Counted from the first letter of the stretch, positions 8,681-18,584 are shown. The stretch is DNA of 64,000 nucleotides from Planctomycetota bacterium (GCA_020638905.1 JACKHP010000005.1:163138-227137), one strand, 5' to 3'. Translations and numbers: made by a program. Notes: generated by a model from the letters alone, not told the origin.

Positions 8681-10084
8681 TCAGCGTCCGAGGCGTTCGA
8701 CGAGCGCGCGCACCACCGCCACGTCGGGCAGCGTCTCGGGCGGCTCGGACGGCGCCATGCCCGCGGCCGCGGCCAGCGCCGAGACGACCAGCCGCGCCTG
8801 GCGCTGCTCGCGCTGGGTCGCCTGGGGCGACATCCAGCGCTCGAGCAACGTGAGCTCGCGCGCCACGGCGGGGATCACCGAGCGGTCGCCCAGCCGCAGC
8901 AGCATCGTGGCCGCCAGCAGCCTCGCCGCCGCGTCGGACGAGAAGAGCTCGTCGCGATACTTGGCCTGCAGGCCGTCGAGCACATCGAGGTCGGCGAAGG
9001 TCAGGTTGGACGGCTCGGTCGCACGCCAGGTCGGGTCGCCGTAGAGCAGGTGTCCGGCCCACAGCAGACCGTCGCTGCCGTGCCGGCGCGCGAGTGCGTC
9101 GCGGGCGGCGGACATCGACGCGCCGATGGTCTCCTGCGCGCACAGCGCCCGGTGGAAGGTCGTCGCGAACGTGCGCGCGACCTCGTCGCGCACCTCCCAC
9201 AGCGTGCCCACCACGTGCCGCACGCCGGCCAGCAGGAAGGCCGACGCGAGGTCGGTCGCCTCGACCAGCGGATCGGCGCCGGCGGCCAGCGCGGCCGTGG
9301 CGTCGGCCGAGCCGCAGGCGTTCAGGACCACGAGTCCGGGGAAGTCGACGCGTCCCTTGAGCTGGGCCACGAGGCGCGTGGTGAACGGACCGTCGGCGAG
9401 GCGCAGCTGCGCCTCGCCCGTGCGGCGCACGAAGTCGGCGTGCCCCGCGTAGTGCAGGATGTCGTGGCGCATCAGCTCGTCGCGGAAGACGCGCAGCGTG
9501 ACCTTGCCCACGAGCATCGTGACCGAGCCGATGCCGGGCGCGTCCTCGAGCAGCTCGGCCACCTCTTCGGCCTCGGCTCGCGCGCCCGGCAGGTCGCCCG
9601 ACGGATCGGCCACGACGAGCGCCGAGAGCGGTCCCTCCATGCGGCGCTGCATCGGCGCGGGACCGCGCTCGCCCTCGACCGACACGAGCCGTCCGATGCG
9701 GAAGCGCTGGCCCAGGAACTCGTCGCCGTCGTGCAGCAGCTCCCACGGGATGCCGACCAGCGGACGGTCGAGGTGCAGCACGAGGTTGCGCCCGGCCGCC
9801 TCCTGCAGCTTCTCCTTCAGGAACGCCGGGACGAGATCGAGGTAGATCGCCTGCCCCGCCGAGACGAGCTCGTCGAACAGGCCGTGCTCGCCCGCGTTGG
9901 CGCGCGCCAGGATCGAGAGCACCTCGCGCGCGCGGTCGCGCACCAGCCCCGAGTGGAACGGGCAGATGCGCGAGGTCTTGATGGTGCTCTCGAGCGCCGA
10001 GCCCTCCTTGAAGGGCGTGACCCGGATGCTGTCCTCGTTCTGCCAGAGGACCTGCAGCGTGACCTTGGGTTCGTGCAAGCTCAT
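8681..10084 (-). CDS. CHAT-domain caspase-like protein
   Basis: 467 aa, no signal peptide or membrane segment. The CHAT (caspase HetF-associated with TPRs) core spans about residues 95-350. It includes the strand LHLDRPLVGIPWELLHDG, the catalytic-type His215 in ILHYAGHADF, Cys257 in LVVLNACGSA, and the typical DLASAFLLAGVRHVVGTLW and LLYGDPTWR. Both members of the His-Cys dyad are intact, so it may be an active protease. The N-terminal ~95 residues and the helical C-terminal ~110 residues do not match a domain I recognise. CHAT proteins act in signalling, cell death or defence; no substrate gene is obvious here. The downstream gene is encoded convergently. Confidence 0.85.
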   Translation of the reverse strand: MSLHEPKVTLQVLWQNEDSIRVTPFKEGSALESTIKTSRICPFHSGLVRDRAREVLSILARANAGEHGLFDELVSAGQAIYLDLVPAFLKEKLQEAAGRNLVLHLDRPLVGIPWELLHDGDEFLGQRFRIGRLVSVEGERGPAPMQRRMEGPLSALVVADPSGDLPGARAEAEEVAELLEDAPGIGSVTMLVGKVTLRVFRDELMRHDILHYAGHADFVRRTGEAQLRLADGPFTTRLVAQLKGRVDFPGLVVLNACGSADATAALAAGADPLVEATDLASAFLLAGVRHVVGTLWEVRDEVARTFATTFHRALCAQETIGASMSAARDALARRHGSDGLLWAGHLLYGDPTWRATEPSNLTFADLDVLDGLQAKYRDELFSSDAAARLLAATMLLRLGDRSVIPAVARELTLLERWMSPQATQREQRQARLVVSALAAAAGMAPSEPPETLPDVAVVRALVERLGR

Positions 10085-10205
10085 GGACGAGGGCCGATCT
10101 CGCGTCGCGTCACTCCGGGCCGGCCATCATGCCGCACGGCGCGGCGCGTCGACCAGCCGCCACGGACGATCGGCGCCGACTTCCGCTGACGCACCCGCGA
10201 CCGGG

Positions 10206-11642
10206 CTACGGGACGATCGCGAACGACGTGCCGGGCAGGGCGTTCACGCCGGGCAGCGGCTCGACGCGCGCCTCGTCGACGATCAGCCGCTGCAGCGAGC
10301 CGTCGTCGCCGATCAGCACCGCGAGCGCGTGCCCGCCGGTCACCATGCGCGAGGCCCCGGGCACGTCGGCGACGAGCAGGCTCGCGCCGAGCAGCGCGTC
10401 CCAGCGCAGGACGTCGCGGGTCTCGGCGCGCGCCACGAGCAGCAACGCCCCGCCGGGGACGGCCGCCACGTCGAGCAGCTCGCCGTCGAGGGTGCTGACG
10501 GCCTCGGGCACGCCGCGCACGAGGCGCTCGAGCGTGGTTCCCGAGCGCGGCAGCACGAGCACCGAGTCGTCGTCGAGCGGCACGAGCCGCTCGGGGTCGG
10601 ACGCCAGCAGCTCGGTGCGCAACTGTCCGCTGGAGAGGTCGAAGACGGTCAGCGTGCCCGCGCGGCCGTCGAGCCGACGCGTGGCGACGAGCAACTGCCC
10701 GGCGTGCACGAGCACGTCGACCACGCCGTGGTCGCCGGGCGCGCCGACCGGCATCGGACGCCGGTCGCGTCCCGTGACGAGGTCGATCTCGCGCACGATG
10801 AGGTCGTCCTCGGCGACGAAGGCGGTCTGGCCGTCGGGCGTCACGGCCCAGCGTCGGCCGCTCACGGCCTGTCCCATGGGCGAGAGCTGGAGCGGCTCGG
10901 CGGCGTCGTCGACGAACAGCAGCCGTCCGGCCGGGGCGAAGGGCTCGCCGTCTGGCGTGACGAGCACGAAGCGCGGACCGCTGTCGCGCTCACGCGCCAG
11001 GTCGTCACTCGACGGATCGAAGCGCGTCACCGCGAGCGGGGCGCTGCCCCAGCGCGACGCGGGCCACTCTTCGAGGCGTCCGTCGTCGCGCAGCACGTAG
11101 CCCAGCAGGCCGTCGGCCGAGAGCGCCGCGTCGGAGAGGCCACCCGCACCCGGCAGGTCGGGCGACAGCACGCTGCCGTCGCGCAGGTCGATGCGCACGA
11201 TGCCGGACGCCGCGGGCAGCAGCAGCATCGGCGGCTGCACGAGCAGCCGGAACTCGGCCGAACGTCCGTCGGACGCGTCTTCGACGCGCATGCCGATCAT
11301 GCGTCCCACGTCGTCGGCGTCGTCGAGGGCCACGCCGAACGAGAGCAGGCCCAGGGGATCGGCGCGTCCGACCCAGGTCGCCATGCCCTCTCCGTCGGGC
11401 GTGGTGACCGGCGCGTCGAACAGCGTCACGAGCGCCGAGAAGAGCGAGGGCGGCGCCTCGGACGGCCGGTCGAGCTGGATCACCACCGACCCGTCGGGCG
11501 CGAGGCCGGCCACCTGCACGAAGAGCGTGCCGCCCGCCTCGGGGAAGCTGTGGCGCGCGAACAGCCCGCCATCCTGGCCTTGCGCCGGGACCGCCAGCCA
11601 CGCGGTCAGCACGGCGGCGGCGAGCAGCTCTCCCATTCGCAT
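10206..11642 (-). CDS. Exported beta-propeller-like protein, function unknown
   Basis: 478 aa. A signal peptide (LLAAAVLTAWLAVPAQG) is followed by a roughly 130-residue beta-rich domain and then repeating short strands with Asp-rich turns (DGQTAFVAEDDLIVREIDL, RAGTLTVFDLSSGQLR). The repeats look like blades of a propeller in proteins that report stored values along a loop. No enzyme motif is visible. ATG 11642 was chosen because it gives the complete signal peptide; a second ATG two codons later is possible. It precedes the CHAT gene by 121 bases on the same strand. Confidence 0.6.
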   Translation of the reverse strand: MRMGELLAAAVLTAWLAVPAQGQDGGLFARHSFPEAGGTLFVQVAGLAPDGSVVIQLDRPSEAPPSLFSALVTLFDAPVTTPDGEGMATWVGRADPLGLLSFGVALDDADDVGRMIGMRVEDASDGRSAEFRLLVQPPMLLLPAASGIVRIDLRDGSVLSPDLPGAGGLSDAALSADGLLGYVLRDDGRLEEWPASRWGSAPLAVTRFDPSSDDLARERDSGPRFVLVTPDGEPFAPAGRLLFVDDAAEPLQLSPMGQAVSGRRWAVTPDGQTAFVAEDDLIVREIDLVTGRDRRPMPVGAPGDHGVVDVLVHAGQLLVATRRLDGRAGTLTVFDLSSGQLRTELLASDPERLVPLDDDSVLVLPRSGTTLERLVRGVPEAVSTLDGELLDVAAVPGGALLLVARAETRDVLRWDALLGASLLVADVPGASRMVTGGHALAVLIGDDGSLQRLIVDEARVEPLPGVNALPGTSFAIVP

Positions 11643-11881
11643 GGCGTGAGGATACCTTCCTCGGATGGATTCTGTGGGGTGGCCGTCGGGCGGGGGCCGC
11701 CGGACGTCATCGGTCGTCCGGACCCGACACCTGCAATCGACACCGCCCGCGGGGCCGGCGAACGACCCCGGCAGACGCCGGGGCCGCCCCCCGGATCACG
11801 CCCGGCCGGTCTCCTGCGGGACGCTTCGCCGAGCGCCGGCTCGCCACCCGGGACGGCGCCCCGGGGGCGTCCCGCTGCGCG
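11643..11881. other. Intergenic stretch with GC-rich inverted repeats
   Basis: About 240 bases between two minus-strand genes. I see no supported gene. It contains short C/G inverted repeats (ccccggcag..gccgggg around 11770) that may form a terminator for the M28 gene at 11882-13423, but with no T-run. Confidence 0.3.
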
Positions 11882-13423
11882 TCACGGGGCGAGCTTGTGC
11901 GGACGCTCGTCGGAGTCGGCCACCTCGGTCGCCAACCGGCTCACCAGGTCGACCACGCGCAGGATCTTGTCGCGGTCGATCTTGTCGACGGTGTCGGTGG
12001 GCTGGTGGTAGTCGGCGTGCTCGCCGGCGAAGAAGAACACGACCGGGATGCCCGCGCGCGAGAAGTTCACGTGGTCGGAGCGGGTGTAGTACTCGTCGAC
12101 CTTGCGCCGGTAGTCGCCCTCGCCCGAGAACCAGCCCACGTCGAGTCCCACCAGCGGTCCGAGCTCGACGGCCTGCTGCACCATCGTGTTGTAGTCGGGA
12201 TGGTCGGCGCTGGGCGTGATGCCGATCGAGTGTCCGTCGTTGCGTCCGACCATGTCGGTGTTGATGTCGGCCACCACGTCCTTCAGCTCGACCGTCGGGT
12301 GCTTCGTCCACCACTCGGAGCCGAGCAGGCCCTTCTCCTCGCCGGAGACGGTCATGAACAGGATCGAGCGGCGCGGGCGCTCCTCGTGCGACATGAGCTC
12401 GGCCACGGTCATCAGCGCGGTCGTGCCCGACGCGTTGTCGTCGGCGCCGTTGTAGACGTCGCCCTCGGCGTTCGTGCCGACGTGGTCCATGTGCGCCGAG
12501 ACGATCACGTACTCGTGCGAGAGCACGGGATCGCTGCCGGGCAGCACGCCGAGCACGTTCGCGCTGGTCAGCTGCTCGGCCACCACCGCCGCGCGCGCGT
12601 GCAGTGTCACGCCGGGAATCTCGAAGCCCCCGCTGCGAGCGCCGGACTCGTAGGCCGCCTTCAGCGCGGCCAGGTCCTCGCCGGCGGCGCCGAGCAGCGC
12701 CGACGCCACCTTCGTCTTCACGACGTAGCGCGGGAAGGGCGTCTCGGCGGCCTCGACGGCGTCGCCGCCCAGCACCATCGATCCACCGCGCATGCCGCCC
12801 GCCGTCCAGCGGAACGAACGGTCGTCGTCGGCGATCACGACGATCTCGCCCAGCGCGCCGTGCCGCCTCGCGACCTCGGACTTGGTGCGCCAGTTCGCCG
12901 CCGCGCGCAGGTCCTCCCGGTCGGCCGGCGCGCCGGAGAGCGTGAGCACGAAGCGGTCTTCGGTGTCGAGGCCGGCGTAGTCGTCGTAGCCGCCGTCGTC
13001 GGTCTCGATGCCGTACCCGGCGAAGACCACCGGCGCGCTCAGGTCGAAGCCCTCGGCTCCGTAGCCGCGCACGGCGTAGTCGTCGGCCGCCACGAACGGC
13101 TCGTGCGCCACGCCCTCGGGCTCGAACAGCGTGGCGTCGAGGTCGAGGTGCGTCCTGAGCAGCGGATAGTGCGCGAGGTAGCCGCCGTCGTCGCCCATGG
13201 GACGCAGCCCCAGGGTGCGGAACACCGAGGCCACGTACTGCGCGGTGATGCCGTCCTGCGGACTGCCCGTGTCGCGCCCGGCCATCTCGTCGGACGCGAG
13301 GAAGGTGATGTGCGCGTCGACGCGCGGTCGCAGCGACTCGAGGAGCGCGACGTTGCTGCTCGCGGCGAGCGGGGCACTGCACGAGGCCGCCACGAGGGCG
13401 AAGGAGAGGAGCATCTTGCGCAC
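11882..13423 (-). CDS. M28-family zinc aminopeptidase, lipoprotein
   Basis: 513 aa. A short signal with lipobox VAASC gives a lipid-anchored Cys at residue 15. Residues about 90-270 form a PA-type insert, and the peptidase core follows. All five zinc positions are visible: His in SAHMDHVG, Asp in NGADDNASG, the Glu pair in SGEEKGLLGS, Asp in DINTDMVGR and His in ADYHQPTDT. It would trim N-terminal residues from peptides at the cell surface or in the periplasm. The start is GTG 13423; ATG 13414 is an alternative. It begins 3 bases after the stop of the upstream gene, so the two are probably cotranscribed. Confidence 0.88.
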   Translation of the reverse strand: MRKMLLSFALVAASCSAPLAASSNVALLESLRPRVDAHITFLASDEMAGRDTGSPQDGITAQYVASVFRTLGLRPMGDDGGYLAHYPLLRTHLDLDATLFEPEGVAHEPFVAADDYAVRGYGAEGFDLSAPVVFAGYGIETDDGGYDDYAGLDTEDRFVLTLSGAPADREDLRAAANWRTKSEVARRHGALGEIVVIADDDRSFRWTAGGMRGGSMVLGGDAVEAAETPFPRYVVKTKVASALLGAAGEDLAALKAAYESGARSGGFEIPGVTLHARAAVVAEQLTSANVLGVLPGSDPVLSHEYVIVSAHMDHVGTNAEGDVYNGADDNASGTTALMTVAELMSHEERPRRSILFMTVSGEEKGLLGSEWWTKHPTVELKDVVADINTDMVGRNDGHSIGITPSADHPDYNTMVQQAVELGPLVGLDVGWFSGEGDYRRKVDEYYTRSDHVNFSRAGIPVVFFFAGEHADYHQPTDTVDKIDRDKILRVVDLVSRLATEVADSDERPHKLAP

Positions 13424-13426
13424 GGC

Positions 13427-14617
13427 TCAGGACTCCGGAGAGGGATCGGTCGGTTCGCCACGATCGACGCGCCAGAGGCGTCCGTCGGCCACCCAGAAGA
13501 GCACCGGCGAGCGTTCGTCGCCGGCCCACACGGGCCCCTGGTCGGGGACGCCGCCGAGGCGCTCACCGAGCGAGACGGCGGGCGACCCGGCGCGATCGAA
13601 GTCGAACAGGTACAGCTCTTCGTGCAGCGCGCCCGCGGCGTCGGGCTCGAGCTCCGACTGGGCGTACACGAGGTAGCGTCCGCCGGGCGAGACGGCGGAG
13701 AGGTAGTGGTGCATGTGCCCGGTCGTGAACTGGTAGCGTCCGCCGCCGGAGAGATGGGTCTGGTAGATCTGCAGGAAGCTGTGCAGGTCGTACTCGGGGT
13801 GCACGAGCATGGTCGCGTCGACCGTGCGGAACCCCGTCGACCACGGCAGGCGCGCGTCGTCGCCGAGGTTGCCGTCGGTCATGAACGTGAGCCGGTCGTC
13901 GTCGAGCGCCAGCGCGTAGAGTCCGGCGGCCTTGCCGTCGACCACCAGGCTCTCGCCCGACGGGACGAACACCGCGCGCTCGCGCCGGCACTCGCGCGCG
14001 ATCGCGCGCCGCGCCGAGCCCAGGGACGCGTCCCAGGTCCACGCCTCCCAGCCATCGTCGCCGCGGAACGCGAGGGCCGTGCGCCCCGCCGGGCAGAGCA
14101 CCACCATGCCCTCGTCCTCCGGACGGGCCGCGCCGTGCTCGTCGGCCAGCGTGCGCCAGCCCGAGTCGACGAGCACGTCGAGTCGCGCACCCGCCGGGGT
14201 GTGCACACGCAGCACCGGACGCCCGTCGCTCGCCAGTCCGAGCAGCTCGACCTCGCCGGGGTCCACTCCGTCGGGCAGCGGCGGGCCCGCGCGCGGAGCA
14301 CCGTCGTCGACCTCCAGCAGCCCGTCGGGTCCGAGCGCCACGACCCGTCCGTCGGCGGCCAGCGCGGGCAGCCCGCGCACGCCGTCGAGGCCGATCGCCG
14401 CCGCTCGCGCGTCGTCGGCGAGCGTGGACACGCCGCGCCAGCGTCCCGAACGGTCGCGCGCCAGCACGAAGCCGACGCCCGGCCGCGCCACGAGCGCCAC
14501 GGCGGGACCCATGTCGAGCGGGGCCACCGACGCGCGCAGCAACCAGAAGGCCAGCAGCCCGAGCACCGCGACGGCGGACGTGACGGTGAGCGGGCGGCGC
14601 TTCGGCATGGCAGCCAT
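13427..14617 (-). CDS. Membrane-anchored propeller-like protein, unknown function
   Basis: 396 aa. A single N-terminal anchor (SAVAVLGLLAFWLLRAS) is followed by a periplasmic or extracellular beta-rich region. Repeating value-reporting strands are visible (ADGRVVALGPDGLLEVDDG, SGESLVVDGKAAGLYALAL, SPGGRYLVYAQSELEPD), typical of PD40/WD40-like propellers. No catalytic motif is recognisable. ATG 14617 is preferred; GTG 14644 and ATG 14608 are also in frame. It is upstream of, and nearly abuts, the M28 peptidase gene. Confidence 0.6.
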   Translation of the reverse strand: MAAMPKRRPLTVTSAVAVLGLLAFWLLRASVAPLDMGPAVALVARPGVGFVLARDRSGRWRGVSTLADDARAAAIGLDGVRGLPALAADGRVVALGPDGLLEVDDGAPRAGPPLPDGVDPGEVELLGLASDGRPVLRVHTPAGARLDVLVDSGWRTLADEHGAARPEDEGMVVLCPAGRTALAFRGDDGWEAWTWDASLGSARRAIARECRRERAVFVPSGESLVVDGKAAGLYALALDDDRLTFMTDGNLGDDARLPWSTGFRTVDATMLVHPEYDLHSFLQIYQTHLSGGGRYQFTTGHMHHYLSAVSPGGRYLVYAQSELEPDAAGALHEELYLFDFDRAGSPAVSLGERLGGVPDQGPVWAGDERSPVLFWVADGRLWRVDRGEPTDPSPES

Positions 14618-14751
14618 CGGGGGACGCAGGGGACGCGGCGCCACGCCGCGAAGCGCACCAACCTACCGGCGTGCCCGCGACAGGGACAGTGCGCGTCCCG
14701 TGGCACCCGGCTGACGCGCGGTGCCGGGCGGCTTTGCTACCTTGCGCCCCC

Positions 14752-16311
14752 ATGTCGTCGAAAGTCCTCGCCCCGCTCCTCGGCCTGCATCTGCTCGCGG
14801 CCTGGGCCGTCCTCGGCGACGGGGCCCCGGGCTTCCCGCTCGACGACTCGTGGGTGCACATGGTCTACGCCCGGGCCGTCTCCCAGGGCGAGCCGTTCGC
14901 CTACAACCCCGGGCAGCTCGAGACCGGCGTGACCGCCCCGCTGTGGACGGTGCTGCTCGCGCTCCCGGTGGGTCTGGCGCAGCGGCTCGGCGAGCGTCCC
15001 GACCTGTACGTGCGGCTGCTCGGCGGGCTGTGCGGACTGCTGCTCGCGCTCGCCGCATGGCGGCTGGGCGGCCGCGCCGGACGCTGGCCCGCAGCCTTCG
15101 CCGCGCTCGCGATGACGTTCGATCCGTGGCTGGGCTTCGAGCGCTTCTCGGGCATGGAGGCGCCGCTCTTCGGCTGCCTGCTGCTGCTGCTCGTGGGCGC
15201 GCTGCTCGACCGACGTCCCGTGCGCACGGGCTTCGTCTGTGCGGGACTCGTGTTGCTGCGTCCCGAGGGGCTGCTGCTGGCGGGCTGCGCGGCGCTGTGG
15301 CTGCTGCGCAGGCGCGCCGGGGTGCTGCGCATGCTCGCGCCGCTGCTGCTGTGCGTGCTGCCCTGGATCGCGTACTGCTTCGTCGTCTCGGGACGACCGT
15401 GGCCGTCGACGTTCGAGACCAAGGCCGCGTTCGTGGCCGACCCGTCGGCGCTGTGGGCCTCCGTGGCGGCTCTCTTCGGCGACACGGGCTGGGGCTGGGC
15501 GTTGCCGCTGGCGTTGGTGGTGGGCGTCATCTCGCTCGAGGGAGGGCGCGCCGACCTGGGCCGGCTGCCGCTGCTGCTGGGTCTCGTGCTCGGACTCGGG
15601 GTGCTGCTGACGCGTCCCATGCCGGTCTCCGAGGTGACCGGGCGGGTGCCGTACTACTGGGCACGCTACGCGCTGCTGGCCTGGCCGGCGCTGCTGTTCG
15701 TGGCCTCCGCCGGCGTCGCCTCGCTCGTGCGCACGGCGTACGCCGGCATCCTCTGCCGTCCGCTGCTGGGCGCGGTGCTCGTGGCGCCGCTCGCGCTGGT
15801 GCTGCTCGCGGGATGGGCCTGGCCGGGCCACGCGCTCGAGATGCCCGAGCGCTTCGCCGCCGAGTGCGGCGACGTCGAGACGCTGCACGTGGCCGCCGGC
15901 GAGTGGATCGCCGAGCACACGCCGCCCGACGCGCTCGTGGCCACCCACGACGCGGGAGCCATCCGCTATTTCTCCGAACGACGCGTGCTCGACCTGTGGG
16001 GCAACCACGACCACGCGCTGCTGGCGCTCGAGCGCGAGCAGGGACCCGACGCCGTGGTGCGCGCGATCGTGGCGCGGCGTCCGGACGTGCTGGCGGTGTT
16101 CCCCGTGCTGTGGGCGCACGGACACAGTCCCGAGGCCAAGGCGCTGTGGCAGACGCTCCCGCCCCAAGACTGGGCGGCCATCTCCGAGCAGGCCCAGGAC
16201 TGGGCCGAGATGCTCGGACTCACGCGGCGCGCGGTGACCTTCCACGTCGACGAACCCGCCTGCGTGCCCGGCCCGCTGCATGGCGACATGGCCGTGTTCC
16301 TGCGGCCATGA
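14752..16311 (+). CDS. GT-C-type membrane glycosyltransferase
   Basis: 519 aa with about ten hydrophobic segments. The first lumenal loop has the acidic motif FPLDDSWVHMVYARAV, as in the ArnT/PMT (GT39/83) group of polyprenyl-phosphate-sugar-dependent glycosyltransferases. The C-terminal ~150 residues are soluble. These enzymes move a sugar from an undecaprenyl-phosphate donor to lipid, glycan or protein on the periplasmic side. The ATG at 14752 follows a typical intergenic region. The stop overlaps the next start (ATGA), so the pair is translationally coupled. The acceptor is unknown. Confidence 0.72.
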   Translation: MSSKVLAPLLGLHLLAAWAVLGDGAPGFPLDDSWVHMVYARAVSQGEPFAYNPGQLETGVTAPLWTVLLALPVGLAQRLGERPDLYVRLLGGLCGLLLALAAWRLGGRAGRWPAAFAALAMTFDPWLGFERFSGMEAPLFGCLLLLLVGALLDRRPVRTGFVCAGLVLLRPEGLLLAGCAALWLLRRRAGVLRMLAPLLLCVLPWIAYCFVVSGRPWPSTFETKAAFVADPSALWASVAALFGDTGWGWALPLALVVGVISLEGGRADLGRLPLLLGLVLGLGVLLTRPMPVSEVTGRVPYYWARYALLAWPALLFVASAGVASLVRTAYAGILCRPLLGAVLVAPLALVLLAGWAWPGHALEMPERFAAECGDVETLHVAAGEWIAEHTPPDALVATHDAGAIRYFSERRVLDLWGNHDHALLALEREQGPDAVVRAIVARRPDVLAVFPVLWAHGHSPEAKALWQTLPPQDWAAISEQAQDWAEMLGLTRRAVTFHVDEPACVPGPLHGDMAVFLRP

Positions 16312-18584
16312 GCCGGCGCGCGCTGATCGTCCTGGCGCTGCTCGCGGCGCTCGTGCGCGTGGGATTCGAGGTCACGCTGGCCGGACAGGACGGTCCCGCC
16401 GAGCTGTTGCAGTCGTACCTCGTGGGCGACGAGCGCGCCTACGACGCCTTCGCGCGCCAGGTCGCCGCCGGCACGCTGCAGCGCGAGCGCGCCTTCTATC
16501 AGGAGCCGCTCTACGCCTGGCTGCTGGGACAGGTCTACCGCGCCTTCCCGCCGGGGGACGACGCGCACGTCGAGACGGCCGTGGCCGAGGCGCCCGTGCA
16601 CCGCGCCGTGATCTGGACGCAGCACCTGCTGGGCGTGCTCGTCGTGCTGCTCACGGCGACCCTGGGCGCGCGCGCCGTCTCGCCTCGCACGGGCCTGCTC
16701 GCGGGCCTGATGGCCGCCGTCTCGGGACCGCTCGTGTTCCACGAGTCGATGCTGCTGAAGGCGGCGCTCTCGCTGGTCGTCCTGCTCGTCGCGCTGCACG
16801 TCTGGCTGACGCTGCTCGAGCGGCCGGGCGCGCGCCGCGCCCTCGGCCTCGGCCTGCTGCTGGGCGCGGGCATCCTGCTGCGCGGCAACCTCTATCTGCT
16901 GCTCGGCGCGGTGCTCGCGTCGCTGGTGCTCCCGCTGGGGACGGAACGGCGTCGTCCCGGGCTCGCCGCGCTCGTGCTCGGCGGCGCGCTGCTCGCGCTC
17001 TCGCCGGCGACGATCCACAACCTCACGCGCGACCCGCCCGATCCCGTGCTCTCGACCTACCAGTCGGGGACGAACGCCGCGCTCGGCCAGCCCGACGTCG
17101 ACGACCCCGAGCGCGGCGTGATCTACGAGCCGCTGCGCGCCGGGCGCGGCGACGCGCTGCACGAGGAGGACGACGCCGTCGCGCTCGCCGAGGCCGCCGC
17201 CGGGCACCGGCTCACCGGGGCCGAGGTCTCGCGCTTCTGGTGGAGCGAGGTGCGGCGGCGCGTGCTGCAGCGTCCGTGGGTGACGCTCGAGCGCACGCTG
17301 CTCAAGCTCGCGCACCTGCCCTATGGCCGCGAGGTCGTCGACGTGAAGGACTGGGCCTTCCTCGCGCCCGACGTCCCGTGGCTGGCGACCTGGGCGTCCG
17401 ACTTCTGGCTGATCGGACCGTGGGCGATGGTGGGCTTCTGCCTGCTGCCGTGGCGCCGGCGTCCCGGGCTGCTCGTGGTGCGCAGCGGCATCGCGGTGGT
17501 GGCCGTCACGCTCGCGCTCTTCTACGTCATGGGACGCTACCGCCTGACCGCCGCGCCCTGCCTGTGGATCTGCGCCGCCGGTGCGATCGACGCCGGCCTG
17601 CGCGCCTGGGTCTCCTCCGGGTTCGGGCGGCGCGCGCTCGTGCTCGCCCTGGCGCTCCTGCCGCCGCTCGTGTGCGGCGCGTGGGTGCTGCCGTCCGACC
17701 CGCGCGGCGACGCGCTCGCCCGGGCCGAGCACCAGGGCCTGGCCGCCTGGCTGGACGTCCCGCCGTCGCACCTGCACCCGCCGGCTGGCTCGATGCACAC
17801 GAGCCTCTCGAACGCGGCGACCATCGCGCGCGTGCTGGCCGAGCGCGCGCCCGACGCCGACGAGGCCGTGCGTCGCCGCGACGAGGCCATCGCCTGGAGC
17901 CGGGAGGCGCTGGCCAGCGCGCCGCTCTTCCCCTCGGCGCGGGCCACCCTCGTGCGCACCCTGGCGCTCTCGACGCCCTTCCTGCCGCCGCTGCCCGACG
18001 AGGCCGAGGACGAGTCCTTCCGCTGGCTGCTGCTCATGGAGGGGCTGCGCACCGGCGTCCCGCCCGAAGAGCTGGCGCTCGCCGTCGCCGCCGATCCGAC
18101 GAGCGTGCGCGCTGCGGCGCGTGCCCTGCGCGGGCGTCCCAGCGTGCCGGGCGGCGACGCGTCGGCCGGCCCGCTCCTGGCGGACGCCTCGGTGCACGTG
18201 GCGCAGTCGCGGCTGTACGTGCTGCGGCACCTGCCCGACGCGCTGCAGCCCGCGGCCCGTCCCGAGCTCGAGGAGCTGCTCGCGCTGCTCGACCGGGCGC
18301 TCGGGTATGCGCCCGACGAGGGCCTCGCGCACGTGGCGCGCGCCGCGGTGCTCAAGCAGCTCGGTCGGCTCGAGGAGTCCGAGCGCGCCTACCGCGAGGC
18401 GCTGCGCTGCGGCGCCGACGAGGCCGTCGTCCACAACAACCTGGGCAACGTCCTGCGCCTGCTCGGACGCTACGACGAGGCCGTGAAGGCCTTCGAGGAG
18501 GCGCTGCGGCGCATGCCCGGCGACCCGTCGATCATGCACAACCTCGAGCGCGCGCGGGCCGAGCGCGACGCGGCGCCGCGCTGA
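16308..18584 (+). CDS. Membrane glycosyltransferase fused to TPR repeats
   Basis: 758 aa starting at ATG 16308 within the stop of the previous gene. Residues 1-470 carry about ten membrane helices. The first loop has acidic VGDERAYDAFARQVAAG and then FYQEPLYAWLLG, a pattern of GT-C transferases. The C-terminal ~280 residues are soluble and end in two clear TPRs (RLEESERAYREALRCGADEA; NLGNVLRLLGRYDEAVKAFE). The TPRs probably bind a partner or acceptor protein. The combination with the upstream transferase suggests a two-enzyme surface glycosylation unit. Confidence 0.75.
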   Translation: MSRRALIVLALLAALVRVGFEVTLAGQDGPAELLQSYLVGDERAYDAFARQVAAGTLQRERAFYQEPLYAWLLGQVYRAFPPGDDAHVETAVAEAPVHRAVIWTQHLLGVLVVLLTATLGARAVSPRTGLLAGLMAAVSGPLVFHESMLLKAALSLVVLLVALHVWLTLLERPGARRALGLGLLLGAGILLRGNLYLLLGAVLASLVLPLGTERRRPGLAALVLGGALLALSPATIHNLTRDPPDPVLSTYQSGTNAALGQPDVDDPERGVIYEPLRAGRGDALHEEDDAVALAEAAAGHRLTGAEVSRFWWSEVRRRVLQRPWVTLERTLLKLAHLPYGREVVDVKDWAFLAPDVPWLATWASDFWLIGPWAMVGFCLLPWRRRPGLLVVRSGIAVVAVTLALFYVMGRYRLTAAPCLWICAAGAIDAGLRAWVSSGFGRRALVLALALLPPLVCGAWVLPSDPRGDALARAEHQGLAAWLDVPPSHLHPPAGSMHTSLSNAATIARVLAERAPDADEAVRRRDEAIAWSREALASAPLFPSARATLVRTLALSTPFLPPLPDEAEDESFRWLLLMEGLRTGVPPEELALAVAADPTSVRAAARALRGRPSVPGGDASAGPLLADASVHVAQSRLYVLRHLPDALQPAARPELEELLALLDRALGYAPDEGLAHVARAAVLKQLGRLEESERAYREALRCGADEAVVHNNLGNVLRLLGRYDEAVKAFEEALRRMPGDPSIMHNLERARAERDAAPR

